From positions 1 to 57,252 of IMG/VR virus record IMGVR_UViG_3300017987_000106: 57,252 nucleotides of DNA. One strand, written 5' to 3'. The position numbers were made by a program, and so were the translations under genes. The notes below the pieces were generated by a model. It was given only the letters and a program-made list of their open reading frames with translations. It was not told the DNA's origin and made no database searches. The stretch's first letter is position 1, and the number at the start of each line of letters is the position of its first letter. Below are positions 28,257 to 36,821 of this stretch, piece by piece. Source of the stretch: a virus.

Positions 28257-28918
28257 ACCACCAGAAGATGTTCGCAGCAAGCCAGGCCGTCCTCAGCCGG
28301 TACTTGCAGCAGTTCCAGCTCCGGGGAAAGCCCAGAGCACGCGGCAGCGTCTCTGTCGTCCTGAGATATTCCGACCTGTACCCGAATACCAAGCTCAGAG
28401 GTGAGGTCCACGACTACATCGAGCTTGGGTCGAACCTGGTCGTAACCCAGGGCCGATACATGTCGGCTGGGCTGTGGGCAGGAGGAAGCAACGCTGGGCT
28501 GTTTACTGCGAATCGCGGCCTCAATGAGGCTACCGGGCCCAATAACGGATGGGTCATCCGCGGTATGGCCGTCGGGGAAGACGACACTGCTGAGGCTGAT
28601 GGGGACACGGCGCTCGGGTCCCCGATCACCAACCCGGTCTTGGGATCGTACTATCACCCGATCGACCAGATTGAGTTCACTGCGCACCCGAATACCACAG
28701 TCATATTCGGGCGCACCTTCGCCCCGACCGAGCCGACAGCTGCTGATGCCCTCATCAAGGAATTTGGGCTCTATACAGCTGCGCCGGCAGGGTTCCCTGT
28801 CACGACCGACCCAGTCGGGCCGACAGGGGGACCCTTCTTGGTAGCCAGGAAAACCCACGGCCTGATTACCAAGACGGCGGATTTCACGATGCAACTACTG
28901 TGGACGATTGAGTTCTAG
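28253..28918 (+). CDS. Tail fibre/attachment-type protein
   Basis: A 221-residue protein with a GTG start in a GTGA overlap. Residues about 98-120 (WVIRGMAVGEDDTAEADGDTAL) carry the G-x-G/D-x-T-x-x-x-x-x-D-T-x-L layout seen in fibre and collar proteins, followed by a beta-sandwich-like end with IKEFGLYTA. It probably links to, or is part of, the receptor-binding apparatus. Confidence 0.5.
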   Translation: MNHQKMFAASQAVLSRYLQQFQLRGKPRARGSVSVVLRYSDLYPNTKLRGEVHDYIELGSNLVVTQGRYMSAGLWAGGSNAGLFTANRGLNEATGPNNGWVIRGMAVGEDDTAEADGDTALGSPITNPVLGSYYHPIDQIEFTAHPNTTVIFGRTFAPTEPTAADALIKEFGLYTAAPAGFPVTTDPVGPTGGPFLVARKTHGLITKTADFTMQLLWTIEF

Positions 28919-28920
28919 CC

Positions 28921-31377
28921 ATGGCATTCAAAGAGTCCAGTTCCGCCATCGCGGTAGACAACATCGTCAACGGCGAAGACGTTGAAGCTACCATAGCCAA
29001 CCGGCCACACGACCAGGCCTTCGTCAATACCGATCAGCTGGCCTCGGTCCTCAACTCCGATAGGAACCTCGTCATCCGCGGCGGCGGGACGATCTCGTGG
29101 AACTCCGGCACGGAGACACTCTCGTTCAGCGAGACCCTCTACTTGTCGATGCCCAACGAGAACATCTCAACCGGCATTGGCGGGGCAGTCGAGCACACAA
29201 TCGTCAGCGGGTCCTTGGACTTCTCCCCTGGAACTGGTTCTCGAAAGACCTTGGCGGCCATCAAAGTTTCTCGCACGGCCGAGCCTGGGTACACGATGGG
29301 CGACGTCCAGCTGTTCGCGAGCATGACTGCTCTAGAGGCAGCAATCGCCGCGGAGTCGCCAGCAGACCAGACTGCTCGTTTCGACTACATAATCCTCGCC
29401 AAAAGGGAGCTCATCTCTCTACCGCCGAACCCCAATGACCACATCATTCTGTGGGACGGCAGACGAGTTCGTGACGGCGAATCGATTACCAATTCTGGGG
29501 CGACGGACACTCAGTATGCACAGGACTCCGAGTTCCAAGCTGAGCGGGTTCGGGAGAACCAAGACCGGAATACCTATCTGCTCGGCGGCGGAGTCCTGAC
29601 TTGGGAGGGACCGACTTTCGGTTTGAAGCTCGATGCCGACTTCTACTTGTCGATGCCCAACAACGTACTGATGCGGATCGCGTCTGGTACGCTGGCTGCT
29701 ATCGACAACGACCAGTGCTACATCATCCACGTCAGTGGGGTTCCGAATCTGGATCGCGCTGACGACGCCACGACGCTGGTGACGGTCGTTCCCAGAGCGC
29801 TGAACCACTCCGAAGTTGAGAAGGACAACGATAACCTGCTGGTGCTTGGGATATGCAGGGGAGACCGCCTCTACCTCATGGACGGAACCGTCGTCGAGGA
29901 CGGCTTCAGAACGCGACTCGGCGGGCTGGCCCAGGGGGTTCGGTGGGTCTTCAGCGGGCCAGGAACTGGGTCTGCTAGCTACGATTTCGGTGCCGTAGGT
30001 GGGAGCATCATCCGCCCGACGGGGGCGGATCCTGAATTCTTTCCTGGCGCTACTGAATTGATGGTCTACGTCAACGGTGTGCGCTACGTGGAGGGCCGGT
30101 ATGGCCATCCTTCTGGTGCAGGAAACGGGGACTACGACGAGCCAGCTGACACCACTACCCAGTACACTACGATCACCTGGACGCCCACCAATAGGCCCGT
30201 ACCCAGCGTGGATGATTGGGTTGTTGCCTTCGTAGGTTTGGCTGTACCAAATCTCGGACCAACAGGACTCGACCAGCTCGCGCTCTCCCAGAGTGACGGT
30301 ACGGTCATCAAGTCGGTGGATTTGAGCACTGACGACGTCCGAGAGGACGACGCTACCGATCCGACGGTCACTTTCTCAGACATCCCGTCGGGGGCAGAGA
30401 TGTCCGTTGGTGGGGTTATTGCCGACCCGGTCGCCGGAAGACGAGCTCAAGGGGTTGGTGCGATCGATCACGGAGCTCTGTTGGCCTACAGCCAGCGCCC
30501 ACAGGTCTTCTTCGACGACACCGACGCCGGCAGTGACAACCTGGTCATCTCTCCAGGAGAGCTCGCGTTGCCTTTGGACTCTTCGAGAGAGACGTGGGTC
30601 GTCCACCGCATTTGGCTCCCAGCTCAGGTAGACGGCAATTTGGTGTCCCCACCCACACAGCCCGGGGGGCTGGTCTATGTCTACATAGACGGGCCAGGAA
30701 CCAGACACGATTCCGCCTTCGGCCCTACAAACATCGAGAAGTCTACGACGCCCCCTATCGGGTTGGCGAATACCAATTTGAAGTGGCTCGCTCATCCGTC
30801 CAACCTGGATTGGATCTACATCGGCTGCTATTACGCCTACACTGGCATCGGCCCGGTGTTCGACTACATCCGCCCGTTCGATAGGGTGGGGGATGAGGTG
30901 CGGTACCGTGCCGGGCACCAACCACAAGTACTGTCCGACAATAATGGAGGCGGGGGTTGGGGTAGTGGTGGTGGTCAGATAGGCCCGGTTGACCTGTCGG
31001 AAGATGTCCCCAGGACAGCTCATGGGGTCATCCTACAAGTCGAGTTCGACATCGACATGGCGGCCTACGATACCGGTGGGGGTACCGACATCACCGGCGT
31101 GGCCTTCTACTCATCGGAGTCTACTCCTCCCTTGTCGTTCCCGAGCAGCATCGCAGACGACCACGACGTCCAATATCTGGTACAGCCTCTTGCGGCTGCA
31201 ACCTCGGGGACCAAACGGTACGCGTTCGACCCGTTCATCATCCCCGTGAACAATTTGACTGGCGGAGCTCCAGATGACGCTTCGGTCTCTCTGTGGGTCG
31301 GGCCGTACGTAGAACAGGTGGTCCTCCACGTGGTAGGCTACGTGGAGAGCCAGCAACACGTTTATAGGCACCGCTGA
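28921..31377 (+). CDS. Large tail fibre protein with internally repeated domain
   Basis: An 818-residue protein starting two bases after the previous gene. A domain at about residues 50-180 (GGGTISWNSG, then ETLYLSMPNENI) is repeated at about 215-335 (GGGVLTWEGP, then ADFYLSMPNNVL), each ending with a DYIILA/NLLVLG strand and an ILWDGRRV/YLMDGTVV hairpin. The later part holds a Gly/Ser-rich linker (GGGGWGSGGGQ, near residues 680-690) and a C-terminal beta domain. The next gene contains a third copy of the repeat. It is most likely a distal fibre or its trunk. The stop overlaps the next ATG by one base. Confidence 0.6.
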   Translation: MAFKESSSAIAVDNIVNGEDVEATIANRPHDQAFVNTDQLASVLNSDRNLVIRGGGTISWNSGTETLSFSETLYLSMPNENISTGIGGAVEHTIVSGSLDFSPGTGSRKTLAAIKVSRTAEPGYTMGDVQLFASMTALEAAIAAESPADQTARFDYIILAKRELISLPPNPNDHIILWDGRRVRDGESITNSGATDTQYAQDSEFQAERVRENQDRNTYLLGGGVLTWEGPTFGLKLDADFYLSMPNNVLMRIASGTLAAIDNDQCYIIHVSGVPNLDRADDATTLVTVVPRALNHSEVEKDNDNLLVLGICRGDRLYLMDGTVVEDGFRTRLGGLAQGVRWVFSGPGTGSASYDFGAVGGSIIRPTGADPEFFPGATELMVYVNGVRYVEGRYGHPSGAGNGDYDEPADTTTQYTTITWTPTNRPVPSVDDWVVAFVGLAVPNLGPTGLDQLALSQSDGTVIKSVDLSTDDVREDDATDPTVTFSDIPSGAEMSVGGVIADPVAGRRAQGVGAIDHGALLAYSQRPQVFFDDTDAGSDNLVISPGELALPLDSSRETWVVHRIWLPAQVDGNLVSPPTQPGGLVYVYIDGPGTRHDSAFGPTNIEKSTTPPIGLANTNLKWLAHPSNLDWIYIGCYYAYTGIGPVFDYIRPFDRVGDEVRYRAGHQPQVLSDNNGGGGWGSGGGQIGPVDLSEDVPRTAHGVILQVEFDIDMAAYDTGGGTDITGVAFYSSESTPPLSFPSSIADDHDVQYLVQPLAAATSGTKRYAFDPFIIPVNNLTGGAPDDASVSLWVGPYVEQVVLHVVGYVESQQHVYRHR

Positions 31378-33167
31378 TGACTGACACCAACGTACGCCGA
31401 AATCAGACGACCCACCAAGACGACCGCTTGGCGTCTCCATTCTTTACGGCGCGGATGCGCAGTGCCAGATTGACTGAAGGTGGGACGCTCACCTGGGACA
31501 TCTCTGGTCCGACAGGAACGTTCACGTGGAGCTCCCCCCTCTACATCGAATTCCCGTCGATGCCGTGGAAGATCAAGATCAACATCTCCGGAGCCAATCC
31601 AGGGTTCATCGGCAGCATTGCAGTCGGGGAGACGTTGTACCTTGAGATCCCCTTCATCAATGACGGAGGGTCGAACGTCGATGACGTTCACCCATTGGGG
31701 ACGTGGGATGTCGGCGTCGACCCTGTACTCGAGTATGCGTACTCGGCCATCCAGAAGTCTACCGGCCCAATCCCCAATGCTGGCGTGTCTGGCTCACAGT
31801 TCTTCTTCATCGCTACCAGGATCGAGAATGACCAGCTGGTCTTGCACAACGACTGCATCCTCTCGGATGGCGTTCCCGGGGCTATCGGCTCTGGAAGCAA
31901 TGCTGGCTCGCGCACGATCATTACTGCTCCAGCAGCAGATTGGGAGGACATCGGGATCCTCTATGCGCCAAACCAAAAGCACCTCCACGTCTACGTCAAT
32001 GGGGTCTACCAACTCCCGGCCAGGTACGACGGTGCTGTAGTTGACGGGTATTTGGCCAACGCTAATGCCCAGTACAGGGAGATGCCCATCACAGGGGGAG
32101 ACCCTGCGGATACCCTCTATGGGGGCATTGAGTGGTCTACGACTCCAGCTGATGCAACGCCGGACACAGGGGAGATCGTAGTCTTCCTGCTCGGTAGCGG
32201 AGCAATGGGACCCCCAGGGCCTCCAGGACCTCCCGGCGGTATGCAGGATGCGTACGACAACGGGAAGTCTATCGATCTCGACTATGACGGCGGTACGAAC
32301 ACCCAAGACCCAATCGACCTTGAGGAGGGCCTCGAGGCGACTGACATCAACGCTGTTTGGCCACAGAACGTCAAGAACAACCCGCGCCTGTCCGTTTTCG
32401 AGATCCTGCGCACTGTGAACCACCCACATGTCGACGCGCGTCAGAAGGTGGCGTTCTTGATAGACTCTGTCGGCAACATCGCCTCCTCAGGGGTGTTCTG
32501 CTACAACCCTGAAGGTCTGATGACCTTCGAGAACGTGTTGTTGAACAATGGGCCAGGGCGAAAAGACGGTATCTACTACGCTGGGATGGACGAGCGCATA
32601 GGCTCAGACGACCCGACCAACAAGTACATCATCCATTTCATCGACCGCGAAGTCTTGGATAATGCGGGGGTCGATGACCCAAGGCGCCTCCAGCAACTTC
32701 GTCAAGACCCAGATGTTATGCCCCCAGCAATTTGGAGCGGTACCCTGCGGGGGCAGTTTGCTGTCAACGAGCAGGGGGAGGTTGCAACTGGGTGGGCGAG
32801 GGACTTCATACGGTGGCACGTCTTCGACATCCTTTTCCCTTTCCAGTCCGGCGGAGACGTCTATACGACCTCTTTCACACTCAACTCCAACGTGATTGAA
32901 GACAGCGCAGCTTTCGTCGGAGGCTTCGCAACGCACCCGATTGACAGTGACGAGTACGAGGTCTTCTTCCATGCCAACCCGACGAACGCCTACGTCGGAG
33001 ACAACCCGTACGAGCTCAAGCTGGCGATCGAGAAGGTTGGGTCGACGAGGTACTTGCGGGTCACGTATGGGGCGAACCTCATCAACTACACTGCCAAGAT
33101 CGTCTTGTTCTTCAGTGCGGAGTACGCTATCGGAGCATCTGCTCCTGACGAAGGCGACTTCACGTAG
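31377..33167 (+). CDS. Tail fibre protein with collagen-like segment
   Basis: A 596-residue protein coupled to the preceding fibre gene by TGATG. Residues about 35-210 contain a third copy of the domain found twice upstream (EGGTLTWDIS, then SPLYIEFPSMPW). Residues 278-288 form a short collagen-like stretch, GPPGPPGPPGG, at 32208-32240, a feature of trimeric phage fibres. The C-terminal region from about 300 is beta-rich and likely the receptor-binding tip. It is the penultimate gene of the tail operon. Confidence 0.6.
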   Translation: MTDTNVRRNQTTHQDDRLASPFFTARMRSARLTEGGTLTWDISGPTGTFTWSSPLYIEFPSMPWKIKINISGANPGFIGSIAVGETLYLEIPFINDGGSNVDDVHPLGTWDVGVDPVLEYAYSAIQKSTGPIPNAGVSGSQFFFIATRIENDQLVLHNDCILSDGVPGAIGSGSNAGSRTIITAPAADWEDIGILYAPNQKHLHVYVNGVYQLPARYDGAVVDGYLANANAQYREMPITGGDPADTLYGGIEWSTTPADATPDTGEIVVFLLGSGAMGPPGPPGPPGGMQDAYDNGKSIDLDYDGGTNTQDPIDLEEGLEATDINAVWPQNVKNNPRLSVFEILRTVNHPHVDARQKVAFLIDSVGNIASSGVFCYNPEGLMTFENVLLNNGPGRKDGIYYAGMDERIGSDDPTNKYIIHFIDREVLDNAGVDDPRRLQQLRQDPDVMPPAIWSGTLRGQFAVNEQGEVATGWARDFIRWHVFDILFPFQSGGDVYTTSFTLNSNVIEDSAAFVGGFATHPIDSDEYEVFFHANPTNAYVGDNPYELKLAIEKVGSTRYLRVTYGANLINYTAKIVLFFSAEYAIGASAPDEGDFT

Positions 33168-33175
33168 GAGGTGAT
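33166..33175 (+). promoter_or_regulatory. Full-length Shine-Dalgarno sequence
   Basis: AGGAGGTGAT is a ten-base complement to the conserved 3' end of bacterial 16S rRNA, ending two bases before the GTG start at 33178. It decides that start and confirms canonical host translation signals. Confidence 0.8.
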
Positions 33176-33177
33176 TC

Positions 33178-33513
33178 GTGTACTACGTATTCCGAAAGAG
33201 TGACGGCGCTATCTTGAGCGCTAGCCCATCTACGCCTATCGTTGCCGAGGACGACTCTGTCGGTATCATCTCCGACGACTTGGCCCTACCCCAGGCGAAG
33301 TGGGTCGATTACTACGTCAGGAAGAGGAAGCTGAAAAAGCGCCCCAGCGATCGGACGGCCAGGCGCGCGAAGGTCCGTGTCGAAGCGCGGACCAAGGCTG
33401 CCTTGGATGTTAAAAGAAGGTTCTACGAGCTCGTCGAAAAGGAGGAACCAACTCCTGCAGAGCTCCAAGAGGCCCTGCTGATCATCGGAAGGATGGTTTT
33501 CCCAAAGAGGTAG
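33178..33513 (+). CDS. Hypothetical protein at the end of the tail operon
   Basis: A 111-residue protein with a GTG start behind an exceptionally strong ribosome site. The N-terminal 35 residues look like a short beta domain (MYYVFRKSDGAILSASP) of the kind found in fibre assembly or tip proteins. The rest is a highly basic helix (RKRKLKKRPSDRTARRAKVR), then an acidic helical end. By position after the fibres it could be a fibre assembly chaperone, but the match is loose. Confidence 0.5.
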   Translation: MYYVFRKSDGAILSASPSTPIVAEDDSVGIISDDLALPQAKWVDYYVRKRKLKKRPSDRTARRAKVRVEARTKAALDVKRRFYELVEKEEPTPAELQEALLIIGRMVFPKR

Positions 33514-33541
33514 CGGCGGCCGAGTTTCCCCGACCGCCGCT
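33512..33541. terminator. GC hairpin between convergent operons, probable bidirectional terminator
   Basis: AGCGGCGG (33512-33519) and CCGCCGCT (33534-33541) form an 8-bp stem with a 14-base loop. The first arm overlaps the last two bases of the upstream stop codon. It lies between a rightward operon ending at 33513 and a leftward operon ending at 33564. There is no clear U-tract on either side, so termination efficiency is uncertain. Confidence 0.55.
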
Positions 33542-33563
33542 TCCCTTGGTGGTCTTCCGTGAC

Positions 33564-34553
33564 CTACGCGTTTGCCTGAGTCGTCAATTCGTCCCAGATC
33601 AGCGGGACGGAACGAACCCTGGGCATTCCGCGAACTTCGATGCCGAGAGCAGACCCGAGCTGGGCCAGCAGCGCCGACGGAAACCTCTTCTCATCTTGGA
33701 GACTGAGGATGGAGACCTTGTGTGTCTCTCCGTCGATCTCGACGTTGTAGGTAGCTCCTTCGTCTTCCTGTACGGACTTCGTCGTAGCCTTCCCGTTCGT
33801 CTTCTGCTTCTCTGGCTTCCCCTCGGGCTGCTCCTCGACCTTCTCTTGGTCAGTCAGGCGCATACCGAGGACGAAGGCCTCTTCGAGAACCTCATCCGTG
33901 ATTCCGAAGTCGAGGCCCCGGATGTCTCCCACGAGGCCCCCGAGGAGTACCAGCGCATTCCGCAGAACAGTCGTCAGCCGGTCGGCTTCCTCGAGGACGT
34001 TCGACACCATGTCGTAGATGGCTTTCCGTTCGTCCGATCCGAGGGCCTGCCCCTCCGCCAGTGCGGCGACGTTGTTGTAGAGAGGCGCAAGCTGCTCCTG
34101 TAGCAGGTCTCCGATAGCGGCGATGTCGACAGTCGCTTTGGGTTTCCTGCTTCGGGTCTTCTTTGCCTTCTTCTGGGCAGGCTCCGGCTCCGGTGCCTGC
34201 TTCGTCGCTTCTTCCTCTGGCGGGGACGTGTCGATAGGCACCTCGACCTCCTGCTTCGGCTCCGGCTCCGGCTCTTCGGGAGCTTCTCCGGTCGGCGGCC
34301 GCGGGGCTGCCTTCTTGAGGGCCTTGGCCCCGGCGATTCCCTCCTCCTGATACTTCTCCCAGATGAGGTCCAGGAGGACCGACTCCTCCTTGATGAGGGC
34401 CGTGTAGGGGCCCTCGTACCCTTTCTCAGCTCCAGCTTTGGACCGCGGAACCTGATAGCGCTCTTCGAGGTACAGCATCAAGAAGAGCCGGGGGACCTTC
34501 CTCAACTCCGGCCTGGTGTACGCAAACTGAGCATCCAATTTCTTTCCTGTCAT
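33564..34553 (-). CDS. Hypothetical protein with charged low-complexity linker
   Basis: A 329-residue protein. I choose the ATG at 34553 because an AGGAGGAG ribosome site lies directly upstream; a longer reading would run through the preceding gene. Residues about 85-140 are a Pro/Glu then Lys/Arg-rich linker (PEEPEPEPKQEVEVP, then KKAKKTRSRKPK) between an N-terminal helical part and a C-terminal helical part (about 143-250). The final 60 residues may form a small alpha/beta domain. It is the last gene of the replication operon. No family recognised. Confidence 0.55.
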   Translation of the reverse strand: MTGKKLDAQFAYTRPELRKVPRLFLMLYLEERYQVPRSKAGAEKGYEGPYTALIKEESVLLDLIWEKYQEEGIAGAKALKKAAPRPPTGEAPEEPEPEPKQEVEVPIDTSPPEEEATKQAPEPEPAQKKAKKTRSRKPKATVDIAAIGDLLQEQLAPLYNNVAALAEGQALGSDERKAIYDMVSNVLEEADRLTTVLRNALVLLGGLVGDIRGLDFGITDEVLEEAFVLGMRLTDQEKVEEQPEGKPEKQKTNGKATTKSVQEDEGATYNVEIDGETHKVSILSLQDEKRFPSALLAQLGSALGIEVRGMPRVRSVPLIWDELTTQANA

Positions 34554-34561
34554 CTCTCCTC

Positions 34562-34903
34562 CTAGCGTTTCAGCAACCAGGGGTTGTCCTGGTTGAGGTA
34601 TCCTCCACGGATCATGGTTTTCAGATTCTCCAGAAAGCACTTCACCCGCATCGCTGCCTCACAGCGGATGCAGTCTGGGAACCCTGGGTGTTGGGCACTG
34701 ATTGTGTCGAAGTGGTCTTCCACCCACGTCATCTGGATGTCACTCATCTCCCAGAAGGGATGGTGCATCGCCGCGACGTCGATCTTCTCTCCGTCTTCGT
34801 GCTTCCTGATGTATTCGATGATCTCCTTCGGCGACATGCTCTCAGGCAGGAAGAGCCCTTTGAGCTGTGCGTGAAGGAGAAGGTCCTTTTGGTTCAGCTT
34901 CAC
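34562..34903 (-). CDS. Hypothetical small protein with paired cysteines
   Basis: A 113-residue protein overlapping the resolvase stop by ATGA. It contains CIRC and a further Cys (about residues 78-89) that might bind a metal with a nearby HH/H group (AAMHHPF), but the spacing matches no zinc finger I know. Function unknown. Confidence 0.5.
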   Translation of the reverse strand: MKLNQKDLLLHAQLKGLFLPESMSPKEIIEYIRKHEDGEKIDVAAMHHPFWEMSDIQMTWVEDHFDTISAQHPGFPDCIRCEAAMRVKCFLENLKTMIRGGYLNQDNPWLLKR

Positions 34904-35376
34904 ATGACCCTCCAGATTTCGACTTCGACTCTGGGGTCATCCGGGTCTACGTCCTTCTCGACGGCGCTGAAGAAGAAGTTGGCGTCGTCAATACCGGTGA
35001 AGTCCCTAATACAGTCGAGTAGGGGTTTTACGCGGTTGTCGGCGTCAAGCTTCAAGTAGGGAGATGGCCCTCCTCCTCGGTTCTTCTTCCGGATCCGCTC
35101 AAAGTAGAACGCGGCAACGACCAAGTAGACCCCGTCGACTGCGTAGATGTCGTCCGGCAGTGTGATGAGGTGAGGGTTCTTGTCCGTGACCCGCCTGGCG
35201 AAGCTCGCCTTGTACTCCCTGTAGAGCCTGCTGTCTACGATACGTCCGTTGACAGCTCGCTGCATCCTATTCAGGGAGGGCGGCATCGGGCAGGTCATGG
35301 AGACGCGCTCCTGACGCTTGAGAATCCTCCTCATGTCCAGTATGTGACGTTCTAGGTACGTCCCTTGTTCTTCCAT
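34900..35376 (-). CDS. rusA: RusA-family Holliday junction resolvase
   Basis: A 158-residue protein. The RusA signature is clear: an N-terminal MPPSLNRM strand, a central YLKLDADNRVKPLLDCI with two acidic residues followed by a lysine, and GIDDANFFF with a further Asp pair, then the end strand RVEVEIW. RusA enzymes are dimeric Mg-dependent endonucleases that cut four-way junctions. In phages they process replication and recombination intermediates before packaging. ATG 35376 overlaps the upstream gene by 25 bases; a later ATG (residue 15) is possible. Confidence 0.85.
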   Translation of the reverse strand: MEEQGTYLERHILDMRRILKRQERVSMTCPMPPSLNRMQRAVNGRIVDSRLYREYKASFARRVTDKNPHLITLPDDIYAVDGVYLVVAAFYFERIRKKNRGGGPSPYLKLDADNRVKPLLDCIRDFTGIDDANFFFSAVEKDVDPDDPRVEVEIWRVM

Positions 35377-36062
35377 CTTGATGCCCTCGCCTTCGTTCGT
35401 TCAGCCGAGGGGTTGTAGTCGTTTTCGTACCCAGGGCTGTGGTATGACCTTTGTGCTTCCTCCATCTTCGCCATGCGGTTGCGATTGAGTGCTTCCACCA
35501 CGCGCCGCCACCCATCGTAGAGAGCTTGCGCTCTCTTGTAGGTGCTCTGTGCGAGGAGGTAGACCTCCTCGGCGTGTAGGACTCTGGCGTCTGACTTCGC
35601 TTGTTCGGTCCTCGCCTTGTCGGAGTACTTCCTGCCTGTCGCTGGGTCCTTCTGCCCGCGCAGGTCCATCTCGACCATCCTCTGCAGCCTGGACATTTTC
35701 ATCTTGGCTGCAGCCTGGACATACTCGAGGTCGACCAGCTCACAGGACTTGAACGCCAGCTCGGCGGAGAAGTACTGGATGAGATGCCCCACCATCTCGA
35801 TGTCGAGTTTGCTCACGTCAGCCGGCGGGACCAGTTCCAAGTCTTCGAGGTCGACCCCTTCCAGGCGGCGGTCGTTGAGGAACATCCTGTATCCCTGGTG
35901 GACGCACTCGATGAAGGGCTTTACGACTTCGGGGACTCGGGGGCGCGCGAATGGGATAAACCCCCGAGCTCGAGCTCGGGAGATGACTGTCTGTTGTAGG
36001 GCGTCCAAGGATGTCTCGAGCAACTTGATGTCCTCGGACGCGTCGATGTTGAATTTTGGCAT
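35352..36062 (-). CDS. Hypothetical helical protein of the recombination cluster
   Basis: A 236-residue, mostly helical protein with a GGAG ribosome site. The last 40 residues are basic and disordered-looking (RTKARASRWKNKGRT). It lies between the Cas4-like nuclease and RusA, so a role in DNA end processing, annealing or packaging is plausible but not shown. A perfect 18-bp palindrome lies within its 5' third (35963-35980). Confidence 0.55.
   Translation of the reverse strand: MPKFNIDASEDIKLLETSLDALQQTVISRARARGFIPFARPRVPEVVKPFIECVHQGYRMFLNDRRLEGVDLEDLELVPPADVSKLDIEMVGHLIQYFSAELAFKSCELVDLEYVQAAAKMKMSRLQRMVEMDLRGQKDPATGRKYSDKARTEQAKSDARVLHAEEVYLLAQSTYKRAQALYDGWRRVVEALNRNRMAKMEEAQRSYHSPGYENDYNPSAERTKARASRWKNKGRT
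35963..35980. repeat. 18-bp perfect palindrome inside a coding region
   Basis: CCCGAGCTCGAGCTCGGG reads identically on both strands. On the leftward gene it encodes alternating Arg and Ala codons, so it may simply reflect codon choice. It could also act as a protein-binding site. Confidence 0.6.
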
Positions 36063-36065
36063 GTG

Positions 36066-36821
36066 CTACTCCTTCAAGCAGACTTCCCGGTAGGGGCAAG
36101 TCCTGCACCAGAAACCCTGATACGGAATGGGGAGCTCACCCTGGTTGATGGGAGCGAGCACTCGGTCGAGGATCCGCCGGCGGTACATTTCGTACCGTAC
36201 TGGGTCAGCCCGCATGACAGTTTCCGTCTTCTCCAGGTCCCCCAGGTCCAGCTCGGTCCCTGCCATAACCAGCGTCTCCCAGTCGTGGAGACCGTCCATA
36301 CAGAAGTACAGGAACGTGCAGGTTTCCCAACCGAAGGCGACGAAGTAGAACAACACCTGGTCGGCGTGTGTCCGGAGCGGCTTCCCCGAGCTGACGATCT
36401 TCTTATACTGACCAGCTGAGATCGGCTTGATCTCCAGGCCGTACTTCCCGTCGAGTTGGGAGTCGCCCTTCATCCGCATCTGGAGTTCCGGGATGCCACC
36501 GGAGATCTCATGGATTACCCTGTCCTCCCCGTATATCTTTGTCAGGTACCCCTGGTACAGAGTGTGAAGAGCCTTCCCCGTATCGAATCTCTTCAGGGTC
36601 CCGATTTTGAATTTCGGGGACTGCTTCGTCCCTACCGCCTTGTACCCGAGGAACCTGTCGCAGTATGGTCCTTGGTCTGAGGCTGTGAGCATCGATGGGG
36701 AGAGGTCAGCTGAATAGACCTTGCTCCTCTCCCGTTGCTGTTCTGCGAGCAGATACTCGGTGATTTTGTTCTTGAGGTCCCAGGGGTCGATTAGCTCAAT
36801 CCCCTCTAGGGCTTCTGACAT
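36066..36821 (-). CDS. Cas4/RecB-like PD-(D/E)XK nuclease with iron-sulfur cluster
   Basis: A 251-residue protein with the motif order of the Cas4/AddB-type nuclease family. C54 (GPYCDRF) is the first cluster ligand. H86 lies in GKALHTLYQG, D124 in SQLDGKYG, and E130-x-K132 in LEIKP. Q155-x-x-x-Y159 follows in HADQVLFYF. The last three cysteines are C239, C242 and C248 in CRTCPYREVC. These give an RecB-like catalytic core plus a 4Fe-4S site. Expected activity is single-strand-directed exonuclease or end resection, feeding the RecA-like protein upstream in the operon. AGGAG just before ATG supports the start. No CRISPR genes are nearby, so the role is phage recombination. Confidence 0.85.
   Translation of the reverse strand: MSEALEGIELIDPWDLKNKITEYLLAEQQRERSKVYSADLSPSMLTASDQGPYCDRFLGYKAVGTKQSPKFKIGTLKRFDTGKALHTLYQGYLTKIYGEDRVIHEISGGIPELQMRMKGDSQLDGKYGLEIKPISAGQYKKIVSSGKPLRTHADQVLFYFVAFGWETCTFLYFCMDGLHDWETLVMAGTELDLGDLEKTETVMRADPVRYEMYRRRILDRVLAPINQGELPIPYQGFWCRTCPYREVCLKE

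Noticed and set aside
28921-33167. Diversity-generating retroelement acting on the repeated fibre domain
   Set aside because: No reverse transcriptase gene and no template repeat near the fibres. The copies look like old domain duplication.
33512-33541. Textbook rho-independent terminator
   Set aside because: The hairpin is convincing but lacks a U-tract on either strand, so I list it only as a probable terminator.
36066-36821. CRISPR adaptation role for the Cas4-like nuclease
   Set aside because: No repeat-spacer array and no cas1, cas2 or effector genes are visible; the neighbours are recombination genes.
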